NCBI GenBank assembly: GCA_020050955.1
Contig: JAGVJT010000221.1
Span: forward strand, 1-11,584
DNA: 11,584 nt
Reading direction: 5' to 3'
DNA from: Legionellales bacterium
Lineage (GTDB): Bacteria; Pseudomonadota; Gammaproteobacteria; Legionellales; Legionellaceae
This document shows, in pieces, positions 1 to 7,467 of this stretch (position 1 is the first letter of the stretch; every line of letters begins with the position of its first letter). Under the pieces are notes generated by a model. That model saw only the letters and a program-made list of their open reading frames with translations. It was not told the DNA's origin and searched no databases. A program made the position numbers and the translations under genes.

Positions 1-2
1 AT

Positions 3-362
3 CGAAAACTTCTTTCAGTACTTGGCAATTACGTTGCAAGACTTGTACTAACCATGAAATACAAGGATTTCACCAGCGGGTTTCGCGCAACACGTCGAAA
101 CGCCTTACTCAAGGCTCTTCCTAACGCATTCTTATCGAATCAATACGCCTATAAGCTGCATTTACTGTGGTCACTTCATCAGACACAAGCCATTATTAAA
201 GAAGTACCTATTCATTTTATTGATCGTGAAAAAGGCTTAAGTAAATTACCAGCAAATAGCATTCACGATTCACTTAGCGTCATTTTTAAACTTCGATATG
301 CCAACATATGCACGCGATTTAAATCTTATTTGACAGTTTTTTCAAAACAACAAAATCAATAA
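3..362 (+). CDS. GT2 family polyprenyl-phosphate mannosyltransferase-like protein, C-terminal part (5' end outside window)
   Basis: The open frame enters from the left edge, so the N-terminal catalytic half is missing. The first visible residues, before any Met, already fit the family (RKLLSVLGNYVARLVLTM), so the ATG at 54 is internal and not the start. The visible part has the KDFTSGFRATRR segment and then VPIHFIDREKGLSKLP. These match the C-terminal half of dolichol/polyprenyl-phosphate mannose synthases (DPM1-like GT2), where 'D-x-T-S/G-GF-[KR]' and 'VPI-x-F-x-DR-x-x-G-x-SK' are conserved. Family members transfer a sugar from a nucleotide donor to a lipid phosphate at the inner face of the cytoplasmic membrane. 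No transmembrane GtrA-like extension is seen before the stop. The protein ends in a basic tail (FSKQQNQ). It converges on the cytochrome gene, 21 bases from its stop. The sugar and the acceptor cannot be read from this fragment. Confidence 0.82.
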   Translation, partial: RKLLSVLGNYVARLVLTMKYKDFTSGFRATRRNALLKALPNAFLSNQYAYKLHLLWSLHQTQAIIKEVPIHFIDREKGLSKLPANSIHDSLSVIFKLRYANICTRFKSYLTVFSKQQNQ

Positions 363-383
363 TCATGATGACGCGTTATACCG

Positions 384-989
384 CTACGAATCAGCTTGCT
401 TTAAGCTCACTAAGTACGCCGCAACATCGGCCATATCATCAGCGCTCATACGAGCGCTAATCATTTGCATAATTTCATTTAAATCATTATGACGCGTCTT
501 TTCCTTGAATGCCTTCAATTGCGAGACGGTATACTCTTTTTGTTGCCCAGATAGAACAGGAAATCCGGCCTGACCATTCCCCGTGCCATAAGGACCGTGG
601 CATGCAATGCATGCGGTGATGTGTTTACTCATGTCACCATTTCGATACAGCGCCTCACCATGCTGATTAAGCTTGATATTGGTCACCTTTGCAACAGGTT
701 GACGTGAATAAAACATCGCTAAATCATCCATGTCTTGTTCGGTAAGTGAAGCCACAAACGGTGACATAAGATCAGAATGGCGCTTATCATTTTTAAAATC
801 ATGCAATTGTTTAATAATATAGGACACGTGTTGGCCTGCAAGGTTAGGCCATAGCGCATTTGAGCTTATTCCTTTTTCACCATGACATGCAGCACAACTC
901 ATTGATTTTGTTTGGCCGGCTTGATAATCTCCTGCTGCATACGCAAACCATGCGCACAAACAACTTAACAAACAAATGAATTTCCTCAT
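384..989 (-). CDS. diheme cytochrome c4 family protein, periplasmic
   Basis: This is a 201-residue protein with an N-terminal Sec signal peptide (MRKFICLLSCLCAWFAYA, cleavage near residue 18-19). It has two class I cytochrome c domains, each with one heme motif: CAACH at about 32-36 and CIACH at about 127-131. Likely distal Met ligands are Met75 (DLMSPF) and Met174 (EIMQM). Length, tandem symmetry and motif spacing fit cytochrome c4, a periplasmic electron carrier that feeds terminal oxidases. I start it at ATG 989. GAGGG (994-998) lies 4 bases upstream, while the alternative GTG at 992 would leave only 1 base. It is divergent from engB across a 68-base gap, an arrangement also known in other gammaproteobacteria such as Pseudomonas. 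Confidence is high for the family and moderate for the exact start. Confidence 0.92.
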   Translation of the reverse strand: MRKFICLLSCLCAWFAYAAGDYQAGQTKSMSCAACHGEKGISSNALWPNLAGQHVSYIIKQLHDFKNDKRHSDLMSPFVASLTEQDMDDLAMFYSRQPVAKVTNIKLNQHGEALYRNGDMSKHITACIACHGPYGTGNGQAGFPVLSGQQKEYTVSQLKAFKEKTRHNDLNEIMQMISARMSADDMADVAAYLVSLKQADS

Positions 990-1017
990 CACGCCCTCAC
1001 AAATAATGGCAAACTGA

Positions 1018-1026
1018 TGCTACACT
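1018..1026 (+). promoter_or_regulatory. candidate extended -10 promoter for engB
   Basis: TG-C-TACACT forms an extended -10 element (TACACT matches 4 of 6 consensus bases). It lies 31 bases before the engB ATG in the short divergent gap. No good -35 is visible at the right distance. Weak evidence, based only on sequence likeness. Confidence 0.3.
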
Positions 1027-1057
1027 GTTCACGAAAATAAATCGAAGATTATCCAAC

Positions 1058-1657
1058 ATGAATATTTACAATCAAGCTGTTTTTTTAAAAAGTGCTGCAC
1101 TTGTTAGCCAATTGCCGGAAGACACAGGCCACGAAGTTGCTTTTGCCGGACGCTCAAATGCCGGAAAATCTAGTGCGCTTAATTGCTTAACCAACATTCG
1201 AGACCTTGCAAGAACGAGCAAAACACCAGGGCGTACACAACTTATTAATCTGTTTACCGTACAAGATGAACATCATCGCTTGGTTGATTTACCTGGTTAC
1301 GGCTACGCCAAAGTCTCGCAAAGCATCAGAAATGAATGGCAAAAAAATTTAGCACACTATTTGGATGTCAGGCAAAGTTTGTGCGGCCTCGTTCTTTTAA
1401 TGGACATTCGTCATCCTTTGAAAGACTTGGATAAAATGATGATTCAATGGGCGCTGCCAAGACAACTTGCGATTCACATCCTGCTGACAAAAGCAGATAA
1501 GATTAGCCGTGGCCAAGCACAACAAACACGATTACAAGTCAGACAATTCTACGGCATGATTCCTGATGAACGATTAACCGTGCAAACATTCTCTTCGCTT
1601 AAAAAACAAGGCGTTGATGAATTGGTAGAGAAACTGAACCAATGGTTTGTTTGGTGA
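1058..1657 (+). CDS. engB: ribosome biogenesis GTP-binding protein EngB (YihA/YsxC)
   Basis: This is a 199-residue TRAFAC-class GTPase that covers the full family length. The Walker A/G1 loop GRSNAGKS is at 31-38, the switch region KTPGRTQ at 55-61, the G3 motif DLPG (within DLPGYGYAK) at 77-80, and the G4 guanine-specificity motif TKAD at 144-147. The G5-like FSS lies near the C terminus. EngB is an essential cytoplasmic GTPase for late assembly of the 50S subunit. The residue pattern (GRSNAGKSS and YGYAKV) is specific to EngB rather than Era or Der. The start at 1058 gives the usual short N-terminal extension before the G1 loop, though its Shine-Dalgarno is weak (CGAAGA). The gene appears monocistronic: a new promoter is predicted about 65 bases past its stop. 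Confidence 0.96.
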   Translation: MNIYNQAVFLKSAALVSQLPEDTGHEVAFAGRSNAGKSSALNCLTNIRDLARTSKTPGRTQLINLFTVQDEHHRLVDLPGYGYAKVSQSIRNEWQKNLAHYLDVRQSLCGLVLLMDIRHPLKDLDKMMIQWALPRQLAIHILLTKADKISRGQAQQTRLQVRQFYGMIPDERLTVQTFSSLKKQGVDELVEKLNQWFVW

Positions 1658-1722
1658 TGAATGTCTCCAGTACGTCATCCTGAAGCAGAGAAAGTACCAT
1701 AGTTTCATTTTTTGATCCAAAA

Positions 1723-1731
1723 TGATACAAT
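1723..1731 (+). promoter_or_regulatory. extended -10 promoter for the 34-codon ORF / GRDP-like gene
   Basis: TGATACAAT is an extended -10 element: TG, one base, then TACAAT with 5 of 6 consensus matches. A T-rich stretch sits in the -35 area (about 1703-1717) without a clear TTGACA. Transcription would start near 1738, just before the Shine-Dalgarno (GGAGAA, 1750-1755) of the ORF at 1761. The same nine bases occur upstream of the gene at 9799. Confidence 0.5.
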
Positions 1732-1760
1732 GTGGTAACAATTACCTTTGGAGAAACGCG

Positions 1761-1865
1761 ATGTCATACGAAACCCTTCTCGAGTTATTGTGCCAACAAG
1801 CCATGTTTGAAAAGCTTACGGCGTACGCAGGGAATGCCTGTTTTGACCCCGCTGAGTTTGGCTAA
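1761..1865 (+). other. 34-codon ORF in frame with the GRDP-like gene; likely its original N terminus, cut by a TAA
   Basis: The ATG at 1761 has the best ribosome binding site of this stretch: GGAGAA at 1750-1755, spacing 5. It lies 20-25 bases after the predicted transcription start. It encodes MSYETLLELLCQQAM..., ending DPAEFG, then TAA at 1863-1865. The same frame continues through SLQ into the ATG of the GRDP-like gene at 1875, so one single-base change (for example CAA to TAA) would explain the split. Alternatives are a real short leader peptide with reinitiation 9 bases on, stop readthrough, or a sequencing error. I do not recognise the 34 residues as a family. Confidence 0.5.
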
Positions 1866-1874
1866 TCGCTTCAA

Positions 1875-2360
1875 ATGCCCACACCGTTTCCCGGCGTAAC
1901 ATGGGTACAACAACATCCATCCCCTTGGATGCGTGATCATCTGCGTCGCGCCTTTAATATGCTTGATGAGCATGAATTAACGACTCGCATCCAAGAGTTC
2001 TTACGATTTATTTACCTTCAATCGACTAAGCAAGGTGGCTTTATCCCTGTCACAGAAGAGATTGATCTCATTTGGCATGAGTATATTCTCCAAACACGCG
2101 AATATTTAGCACTTTGTTTAAGCCTTCCCTCAAAATCATTTGTTCATCATCAAACCAGTACCTTAGACGAATATGCTGCATCACGCGAACGCCATGTTGT
2201 CGTGCAAGACATGCTTGATTGGATTCCACGGTATTATCATGCTTTCGGAGCATTCACTGAAAAAACCGCTCCTTATTGGACCATTGTACAATTTCTACAA
2301 AATGAGTTATCTCTCTCACTCGCACAAATTAATCAATTCGCAAGCAATAACACTGCGTAA
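1875..2360 (+). CDS. GRDP-like (glycine-rich domain-containing protein-like) family protein, possibly N-terminally truncated
   Basis: This is a 161-residue soluble protein with no signal peptide or membrane segment. The centre carries a pattern I associate with the GRDP-like family (PF07173): EIDLIWHEYILQTREY at about 62-77, a Cys shortly after, then FVHHQT. In this family the D-x-x-WH-x-x-I/L...Y...C...HH residues are the conserved core. No enzymatic function is established for the bacterial members. The ATG at 1875 has no Shine-Dalgarno; the strong one lies at 1750, ahead of the 34-codon ORF in the same frame. This protein may therefore be made by reinitiation after the TAA at 1863, or the gene may be broken. 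It is followed within 70 bases by the dienelactone-hydrolase-like gene, and the two are probably cotranscribed. The family call is moderate and the start is uncertain. Confidence 0.6.
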   Translation: MPTPFPGVTWVQQHPSPWMRDHLRRAFNMLDEHELTTRIQEFLRFIYLQSTKQGGFIPVTEEIDLIWHEYILQTREYLALCLSLPSKSFVHHQTSTLDEYAASRERHVVVQDMLDWIPRYYHAFGAFTEKTAPYWTIVQFLQNELSLSLAQINQFASNNTA

Positions 2361-2366
2361 CAATCA

Positions 2367-2395
2367 TTGAAGTTGCCTAAAAACTCCCTTATTCT
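2367..2395 (+). promoter_or_regulatory. candidate sigma-70 promoter inside the gap before the dienelactone hydrolase gene
   Basis: TTGAAG (2367-2372) and TATTCT (2390-2395) are separated by 17 bases, with 4 of 6 consensus matches each. Transcription would begin near 2402, before ATG 2427 but after the alternative TTG start at 2367. If real, this supports the ATG. Weak prediction. Confidence 0.3.
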
Positions 2396-2426
2396 TATCC
2401 CAATACTCATTAACGCCGTTATTTTT

Positions 2427-3143
2427 ATGCACACAGAAACACACGTCTATCATCACAATGACCTCGCTCTTCACGGACATCTTGCGTATGACAACACATC
2501 TTCAATCAAGCGTCCCGCCGTGTTAGTCGTTCACGATTGGAGTGGGCGCAACGCATTTGCTTGTGAAAAAGCTAACATGCTCGCCGAAATAGGATATGTA
2601 GGACTTGCCGTTGATATGTATGGCAACGCCCAACAAGGCCAAACAACACCAGAAAAACAGGCTTTAATGCAGCCGCTTACTCAAGACCGCCTGTTATTAC
2701 AAGCACGTATTACCAGTGCGCTTCTGACCGTTAGTGCATTACCCATGGTAGACACAACACGCATTGCCGTTATTGGCTTTTGTTTTGGTGGATTATGTGC
2801 ACTTGATTTAGCGCGAACCGGTGCTCCTATTGTCGGTGCGGTCAGTTTTCATGGGTTATTAACAAAACCCCAAACATTGCTTAAGTCACCTATTAACGCC
2901 AGTGTCTTAGTCTTGCATGGTTATGACGACCCCATGGTATCACCAGCAGACGTTCAAGCATTTTGTGAGGAAATGACGCACGCACACGTGGATTGGCAAG
3001 TTCAAATGTATGGGCAAACAAAGCATGCGTTTATGGTTCCCAGTGCTAACGATGCATCATTAGGCACCATTTATCAACCACGCACAGAACAACGTGCATG
3101 GCATGCCATGGTACACTTCTTAAAAGAGCGTTTCGAATCATAA
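2427..3143 (+). CDS. dienelactone hydrolase family protein (alpha/beta hydrolase)
   Basis: This is a 238-residue alpha/beta hydrolase with the dienelactone hydrolase triad. The nucleophile is Cys119 in the elbow GFCFGG, followed by Asp168 in HGYDDPMV and His200 in YGQTKHAF. An early VLVVHDW segment gives the oxyanion-hole strand. Such enzymes hydrolyse lactones or esters. Many genomic members are general hydrolases of unknown substrate, and nothing here suggests chlorocatechol degradation. The frame opens earlier at TTG 2367, which would add 20 residues (MKLPKNSLILIPILINAVIF) resembling a signal peptide. I prefer ATG 2427 because MHTETHVYHH is where family members usually begin and a possible promoter overlaps the upstream stretch. 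Neither start has a clear Shine-Dalgarno. The stop is one base from the pncC ATG, so the two genes are probably translated together. Confidence 0.86.
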   Translation: MHTETHVYHHNDLALHGHLAYDNTSSIKRPAVLVVHDWSGRNAFACEKANMLAEIGYVGLAVDMYGNAQQGQTTPEKQALMQPLTQDRLLLQARITSALLTVSALPMVDTTRIAVIGFCFGGLCALDLARTGAPIVGAVSFHGLLTKPQTLLKSPINASVLVLHGYDDPMVSPADVQAFCEEMTHAHVDWQVQMYGQTKHAFMVPSANDASLGTIYQPRTEQRAWHAMVHFLKERFES

Positions 3144-3144
3144 A

Positions 3145-3648
3145 ATGAACGATCATCACAGGCTTATTCATACATTAGCAGAAAAATTAGGCCAGCAACT
3201 TTTGGCAAAATCATGGCGCCTTGCCACAGCGGAGTCATGCACAGGCGGCGGTCTTAGCCATGTGATTACAGCCATCCCTGGCTGTTCATCATGGTTTGAT
3301 CAAGGTGTGATTACCTACTCAAATCGTGCAAAAACAACCCTACTTCATGTGCCAGAAAAACTTTTACAAACGCATGGCGCTGTCAGCCAAGAAGTTGCAT
3401 GCGCGATGGCAAAAGGGGCACTTTCCATTAGCAAGGCAAACATCAGTGTTGCCATCACCGGCATCGCGGGACCTGCAGGCGGCAGCTTTGAAAAACCTGT
3501 CGGAACGGTCTGGATTGCATGCGCCACCACCGATGCCGTGCAGGCTACGCATTATCGTTTCGAAGGCGATCGAGAATCCATTCGTGAGCACGCTATTCTT
3601 GCAGCACTTCGCCATCTTATTCAACAGAGCAACGCAAAAAATATCTAA
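3145..3648 (+). CDS. pncC: nicotinamide-nucleotide amidohydrolase PncC (CinA C-terminal domain protein)
   Basis: This is a 167-residue stand-alone CinA C-terminal domain without the N-terminal MoaB-like domain. The signature ATAESCTGGGLS starts at residue 27, with the conserved Ser31. It is followed by GVITYSNRAK (Tyr58, Lys63) and the glycine-rich loop TGIAGPAGG. This set is typical of PncC, which deamidates nicotinamide mononucleotide to nicotinate mononucleotide. That returns the NMN released by NAD-dependent DNA ligase to the NAD pool in the cytoplasm. In many gammaproteobacteria the gene sits next to recA; here it follows a dienelactone-hydrolase-like gene, with one base between stop and start. 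Its end is 60 bases from the ubiI-like gene. Confidence 0.93.
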   Translation: MNDHHRLIHTLAEKLGQQLLAKSWRLATAESCTGGGLSHVITAIPGCSSWFDQGVITYSNRAKTTLLHVPEKLLQTHGAVSQEVACAMAKGALSISKANISVAITGIAGPAGGSFEKPVGTVWIACATTDAVQATHYRFEGDRESIREHAILAALRHLIQQSNAKNI

Positions 3649-3653
3649 CCTCA

Positions 3654-3662
3654 TGGTATCAT
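3654..3662 (+). promoter_or_regulatory. extended -10 promoter for the ubiI-like gene
   Basis: TGGTATCAT is an extended -10 element (TATCAT matches 5 of 6 bases, with TG one base before). Transcription would start near 3669, giving a 40-base leader. The gene has a good Shine-Dalgarno, GAGGAA, ending about 7-8 bases before ATG 3709. No convincing -35. Confidence 0.4.
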
Positions 3663-3708
3663 GATCACAGTAACCACTTAACACAACAATCTAGCCGAGG
3701 AATACAGC

Positions 3709-4890
3709 ATGGGAACAGGGCATCCATCAACCGACATTCTTGTGATTGGCGGTGGTATCGTCGGCTTAAGCACAGCCCTTGCCATGCGACAACGTGGATT
3801 TTCTGTCTTGTTATTAGATGCTGGCGCATTAAACTTATCTTCCACGCACAATCGTGTGTATGCATTAAATCACGCCTCCATCTCATTATTAAAATCACTC
3901 GCTGTCTGGGACAAAATGGACTTAACGACATTATCACCTTATCGTGGCATGCACGTATGGGATGGCTCTAATCATGCAGCAATTGATTTTGACACACGTC
4001 TTCTTGGCAAAAGCGAACTGGGATTTATCGTTGAAGAGCATGACTTACAAAAAGTATTGCTTCAACAATGTCATGCCGAAGGCGTTGTCTTATCGGCTAA
4101 CTCTCGTGTACAAACGTTAACCATAGAGCCTGATGCAATTATCGTCCATGGTGAGCGACATTATTGGACAACTAATTTCTTAATCATCTCCGATGGTGCA
4201 AACTCTCCAACACGCACACAACTCAATATCCCCATGACGACATGGCCCTACCATCATCATGCCATCGTTGCGACCGTTAAAAATGAACATGCGCATCAAA
4301 ATACGGCCTATCAAGTTTTCCATCCTGATGGCCCTCTTGCCTTTTTGCCCCTCACATCACCTCATTCATGCTCCATTGTCTGGTCAACATCACCCTCTAA
4401 AGCCTCAACACTGATGCAATTAACAGATGATGCTTTCAACGATGCTTTAACAGACGCTTTTGAACACCAACTTGGTAAAAGTTGTTTGATAAGCTCGCGT
4501 CACAGCTTCCCGCTTCATATGCGACATGTGCATCAATACGTCGATAAACGTTGGCTTTTGATGGGAGATGCAGCACACACCATCCACCCTCTTGCAGGGC
4601 TGGGGCTTAATGTGGGACTTGCCGACTTACAAGCTTGGCTAACCTTGTTGGATAAGTCGACCACACGTACCATCACAACACGTACCTTGAGCACATATCA
4701 ACGTCAACGCAAGCATGCCGTATGGCAAACTATCGCCCTCATGGAGGGGTTAAAGTTATTATTCGCAAATCCACTTACACCGATAACCACGCTACGCGGT
4801 ATCGGCATGCAAATCATCAATGACATGTCGTTTCTTAAACGCTTGTTCATGGAATACGCCGCAGGCGAAACTATTCATGCGATAAAATAG
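3709..4890 (+). CDS. ubiI: UbiI/VisC-like FAD-dependent ubiquinone biosynthesis hydroxylase
   Basis: This is a 393-residue class A flavoprotein monooxygenase of the UbiH/UbiF/VisC family. Order of motifs: FAD-binding GGGIVG at 14-19, with Asp37 closing the Rossmann fold; the DG fingerprint DGANSPTR at 162-169; and the second FAD motif GDAAHTIHPLAGLGLN at 286-301. The whole family length is present. UbiI hydroxylates C5 of the ring in ubiquinone synthesis, at the cytoplasmic face of the inner membrane. The choice of UbiI over UbiF comes from context: ubiH lies next door, and coq7 would supply the C6 step that UbiF does in E. coli. In E. coli the order is pepP-ubiH-ubiI on one strand; here the gene faces ubiH, and their 3' ends overlap by 20 bases. 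The family is certain and the regiospecificity is inferred. Confidence 0.85.
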   Translation: MGTGHPSTDILVIGGGIVGLSTALAMRQRGFSVLLLDAGALNLSSTHNRVYALNHASISLLKSLAVWDKMDLTTLSPYRGMHVWDGSNHAAIDFDTRLLGKSELGFIVEEHDLQKVLLQQCHAEGVVLSANSRVQTLTIEPDAIIVHGERHYWTTNFLIISDGANSPTRTQLNIPMTTWPYHHHAIVATVKNEHAHQNTAYQVFHPDGPLAFLPLTSPHSCSIVWSTSPSKASTLMQLTDDAFNDALTDAFEHQLGKSCLISSRHSFPLHMRHVHQYVDKRWLLMGDAAHTIHPLAGLGLNVGLADLQAWLTLLDKSTTRTITTRTLSTYQRQRKHAVWQTIALMEGLKLLFANPLTPITTLRGIGMQIINDMSFLKRLFMEYAAGETIHAIK

Positions 4891-6061
4891 GTATACCACA
4901 AACTAAATCAGGGACAACACCACCATACCCACTCGCATAACGTGTGATCATTTTTTTTAATAATGGACTATTATCCATCATAGTGAGCCCTAATCGGCGA
5001 GCCACACGAACGCTTAATAATGGACTTGCAAATAAACCAAGTAATCCGTCAGTAAATTGCACCATACTCGCTTCATCTTGTTGCCGTGCTTTGGCATATT
5101 TCTCAAGCATATCCTGCCCCAATCCGTCCCGCGCGATGCATTGCATAAGCATTGCCACATCACGTAAGCCTAAATTAAATCCTTGACCTGCAATGGGGTG
5201 CAAGGTATGCGCGGCATTACCAATGAATACAACAGATTGCATCGTTTGTTTCGACATGATGGTTTGGGAAAGCGGGTAAACTGCACGCTGACCTACTTTG
5301 ACCAGTCGTCCTAAGCGATAACCAAACGAAGCTTGCAAAGCATGTAAAAAAGCATCGTCATCTAATGCCATCAAGTACTGTGTTTTTTCTGGTGATTGCA
5401 CCCAAATTAATGACATACGTTCTGCCCCCATAGGAAGCATGGCCATCAGTCCATCAGACATAAAGCGTTCATAAGCCGTGTTTTGATGTGCGCGAGCAAG
5501 ACCAATATTAGCCACTAAAGCATGTTGTTGATAAGATTTAACCCGTGCATCAAGATGACAACATTGGCGTAAAAATGACATTGCACCATCCGCACCAACC
5601 ACTAAGCGAGGCGTCAACACAACATCTCCCTGCTGGGTCTTAATGGTTGCACGGTTTGATTCAGGATCAAATGTTGTGAGCGTTGCAGGCATAAGACGCA
5701 TCGATGAACAGAGTAAATCATCTAACGTCTGATTGAGCATCATCATTTCAATCACCATTCCCAATGAATGCGTAGATTGACGCGTCAAGCGTGCCTGACC
5801 AAAGGCGCCTTGCTCAGACACGTGAATATGATCAATCGCTGTTGCATGCGCTTTAAGCGATGACCACACCGAAAGCGCGTCTAAAATGGCAATGCTTGCG
5901 GGTGACAAGGCTAAACTACGTGCATCAAAGCGCTCATGATCTCTAGGTGACGCTTGCTCATCGACAAGGCATACGCGATAGCCCAATGGTTTTAAAGCTT
6001 GCATTAAAACCGCACCAATGATGCCGCCGCCAACAATTAAAATATCAACATCATCCGCCAC
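4871..6061 (-). CDS. ubiH: 2-polyprenyl-6-methoxyphenol 4-hydroxylase (UbiH)
   Basis: This is a 396-residue FAD monooxygenase. GGGIIG at 11-16 binds FAD, GADGAMSFLR at about 156-165 is the DG motif, and GNAAHTLHPIAGQGFN starts at 281. The Asn in 'GNAA', where UbiI and UbiF have 'GDAA', and the 'HPIAGQGFNLGLRD' segment are marks of UbiH. UbiH hydroxylates C1 of the ring in ubiquinone synthesis. The start is GTG 6061, which overlaps the pepP stop by 11 bases (GTGGCGGATGA). It is set by the perfect Shine-Dalgarno GGAGGA at 6070-6075 inside the end of pepP, so pepP and ubiH are translationally linked, as in E. coli. The 3' end overlaps the convergent ubiI-like gene. Confidence 0.95.
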   Translation of the reverse strand: MADDVDILIVGGGIIGAVLMQALKPLGYRVCLVDEQASPRDHERFDARSLALSPASIAILDALSVWSSLKAHATAIDHIHVSEQGAFGQARLTRQSTHSLGMVIEMMMLNQTLDDLLCSSMRLMPATLTTFDPESNRATIKTQQGDVVLTPRLVVGADGAMSFLRQCCHLDARVKSYQQHALVANIGLARAHQNTAYERFMSDGLMAMLPMGAERMSLIWVQSPEKTQYLMALDDDAFLHALQASFGYRLGRLVKVGQRAVYPLSQTIMSKQTMQSVVFIGNAAHTLHPIAGQGFNLGLRDVAMLMQCIARDGLGQDMLEKYAKARQQDEASMVQFTDGLLGLFASPLLSVRVARRLGLTMMDNSPLLKKMITRYASGYGGVVPDLVCGIPILSHE

Positions 6062-7352
6062 GCACTAAATCCTCCACGCTCGCAACGTCAACAGGTAACG
6101 CGGCGGAAAGATTATCATGCCCTGTTGCATTAACAAGAATATCATCTTCAATGCGCACACCAATTCCCCACCAACGAGGATCCACACCCGCCATGCCTTC
6201 AGAGATATAAAGACCAGGCTCAACGGTTAGTGTCATGCCAGGCTCAAGCACACGCCAACGCCCCTCTTTCGTATAACAACCAGCATCATGAACATCTAAA
6301 CCCAACCAATGCCCTGATGAATGCATGTAAAAAGGTTTATAAGCAGCCTGTTCAATCAATGTCTCAACATCGCCTTTTAAAATTCCAAGATCACACAAAC
6401 CAGATGTTAAAATAGCAACTATTTTTTGCTGAATAGTATCCCATGTGACACCTGGTTTAACACAAGAAATACCCATACGCTGAGCTTGCAACACCAATTC
6501 ATAAATACTTTTTTGCTCGTAAGAAAAACGCCCACTTACGGGAAATGTTCGTGTAATGTCAGCTGCATAATGATTAAACTCCCCTCCCGCATCCATCAAC
6601 ACCAGCGCATCACGCTGAAGTGGCTGATTATTTGCAGTGTAGTGCAACACGCACGCACGCGAACCACCAGCGACAATCGAATCATACGCAACACCTCGAC
6701 AGCCTTGCCTTGTGATTTCATACACAAACTCAGCTTCTAATTCATACTCCATCTTCGCATGTTGACTCGCACGCATGGCACGCTTATGCCCTTCCATGGA
6801 AATTCTCGCAGCCTCGCGCATGTCCGCGATTTCCATGTCATCTTTAATCAGTCGCATTTCACCTAATATTGGCACAATATCAACAAACGTATGCGGTGAA
6901 AGAATACCTCGCCGTGCTTGGCCTTTCACTTTTTGCCAAGCACGAAATAGCGCTACTTCTTCATCAGGATAACGGCCAAGAGGGTAATAAATGCTCTCTT
7001 TTCCGAGTAATAATTCTGGTAATCGTGTTTCAACACTCATGATGGAAAAAGAGCTATCGACGTTCAAAACACGCACTGCATCATCTTGGCCTAAACGCGC
7101 ACCTGTCCATTGCTCTTCTGCTAGAATACGTGGACGATTAAACAAAATGCTCTCACTTTGAGCGCCAGATGTAATCACCAATAAAGCATCCGGCTCAGAA
7201 AAACCTGTCAGATAAAAAAAATCGCTGTCTTGGCAAAAACGATAATGTGCATCACCATTTCTTAATTGTTCACGCGCAGCAGGAATGATCGCAATTGCAT
7301 TAGCTGGCAATTGACTTGCAAGTTGCCTTCGGCGCAAAGAATAATCAATCAT
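6051..7352 (-). CDS. pepP: Xaa-Pro aminopeptidase PepP
   Basis: This is a 433-residue M24B metallopeptidase. It has the N-terminal creatinase-like domain (about 1-165) and the pita-bread catalytic domain (about 170-430). The five metal ligands are visible: Asp254 in LMDAGGE, Asp265 in AADITRT, His348 in HSSGHWLGLD, Glu378 in TVEPGLY and Glu402 in GVRIEDD. The HWLGLDVHD segment is typical of the PepP group. The enzyme removes the N-terminal residue from peptides with proline in position 2. I start it at ATG 7352, because AGGAG at 7360-7364 then has an ideal 7-base spacing; a GTG three bases earlier (7355) is also open. The gene leads a pepP-ubiH operon whose order is conserved in gammaproteobacteria. 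It is divergent from coq7. Confidence 0.96.
   Translation of the reverse strand: MIDYSLRRRQLASQLPANAIAIIPAAREQLRNGDAHYRFCQDSDFFYLTGFSEPDALLVITSGAQSESILFNRPRILAEEQWTGARLGQDDAVRVLNVDSSFSIMSVETRLPELLLGKESIYYPLGRYPDEEVALFRAWQKVKGQARRGILSPHTFVDIVPILGEMRLIKDDMEIADMREAARISMEGHKRAMRASQHAKMEYELEAEFVYEITRQGCRGVAYDSIVAGGSRACVLHYTANNQPLQRDALVLMDAGGEFNHYAADITRTFPVSGRFSYEQKSIYELVLQAQRMGISCVKPGVTWDTIQQKIVAILTSGLCDLGILKGDVETLIEQAAYKPFYMHSSGHWLGLDVHDAGCYTKEGRWRVLEPGMTLTVEPGLYISEGMAGVDPRWWGIGVRIEDDILVNATGHDNLSAALPVDVASVEDLVRGG
6070..6075 (-). promoter_or_regulatory. Shine-Dalgarno that sets the GTG start of ubiH
   Basis: GGAGGA on the minus strand lies within the last codons of pepP, 8 bases before GTG 6061. 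It is a near-perfect anti-16S match and the reason for choosing the rare GTG start that overlaps the pepP stop. Confidence 0.75.
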
Positions 7353-7359
7353 CACCTAT

Positions 7360-7364
7360 CTCCT
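7360..7364 (-). promoter_or_regulatory. Shine-Dalgarno that sets the ATG start of pepP
   Basis: AGGAG on the minus strand is 7 bases before ATG 7352 and 4 bases before GTG 7355. The spacing favours the ATG. Confidence 0.7.
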
Positions 7365-7392
7365 AAAAATATACTCATGCTATAGCTTATTC

Positions 7393-7421
7393 ATCATAAC
7401 TTATTTGCTGAACCAAACCAA
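7393..7421 (-). promoter_or_regulatory. candidate sigma-70 promoter for pepP-ubiH
   Basis: On the minus strand, TTGGTT (7421-7416) and TATGAT (7398-7393; 5 of 6 matches) are 17 bases apart. Transcription would begin near 7386, about 35 bases before the pepP ATG. The coq7 promoter must share this 115-base divergent gap, but I found only a weak match for it on the plus strand (TG-T-TACCCT at 7425-7433). Confidence 0.33.
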
Positions 7422-7467
7422 AATTGTTACCCTACTCGTCTTATTCATCACTTGATAAAGAACTGCC

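Noticed and set aside
2367..2426. TTG 2367 as the start of the dienelactone hydrolase, giving an exported protein
   Set aside because: The extra 20 residues are hydrophobic but lack an RBS, overlap a possible promoter and are not typical of this cytoplasmic family; kept only as an alternative.
3326..3684. Open frames of 106-112 codons on both strands overlapping pncC
   Set aside because: They overlap a clear PncC with all its motifs, and their translations are low-complexity and match no family.
6426..6740. A 104-codon plus-strand frame antisense to pepP
   Set aside because: The translation has no recognisable features, and pepP on the other strand is complete with its metal ligands.
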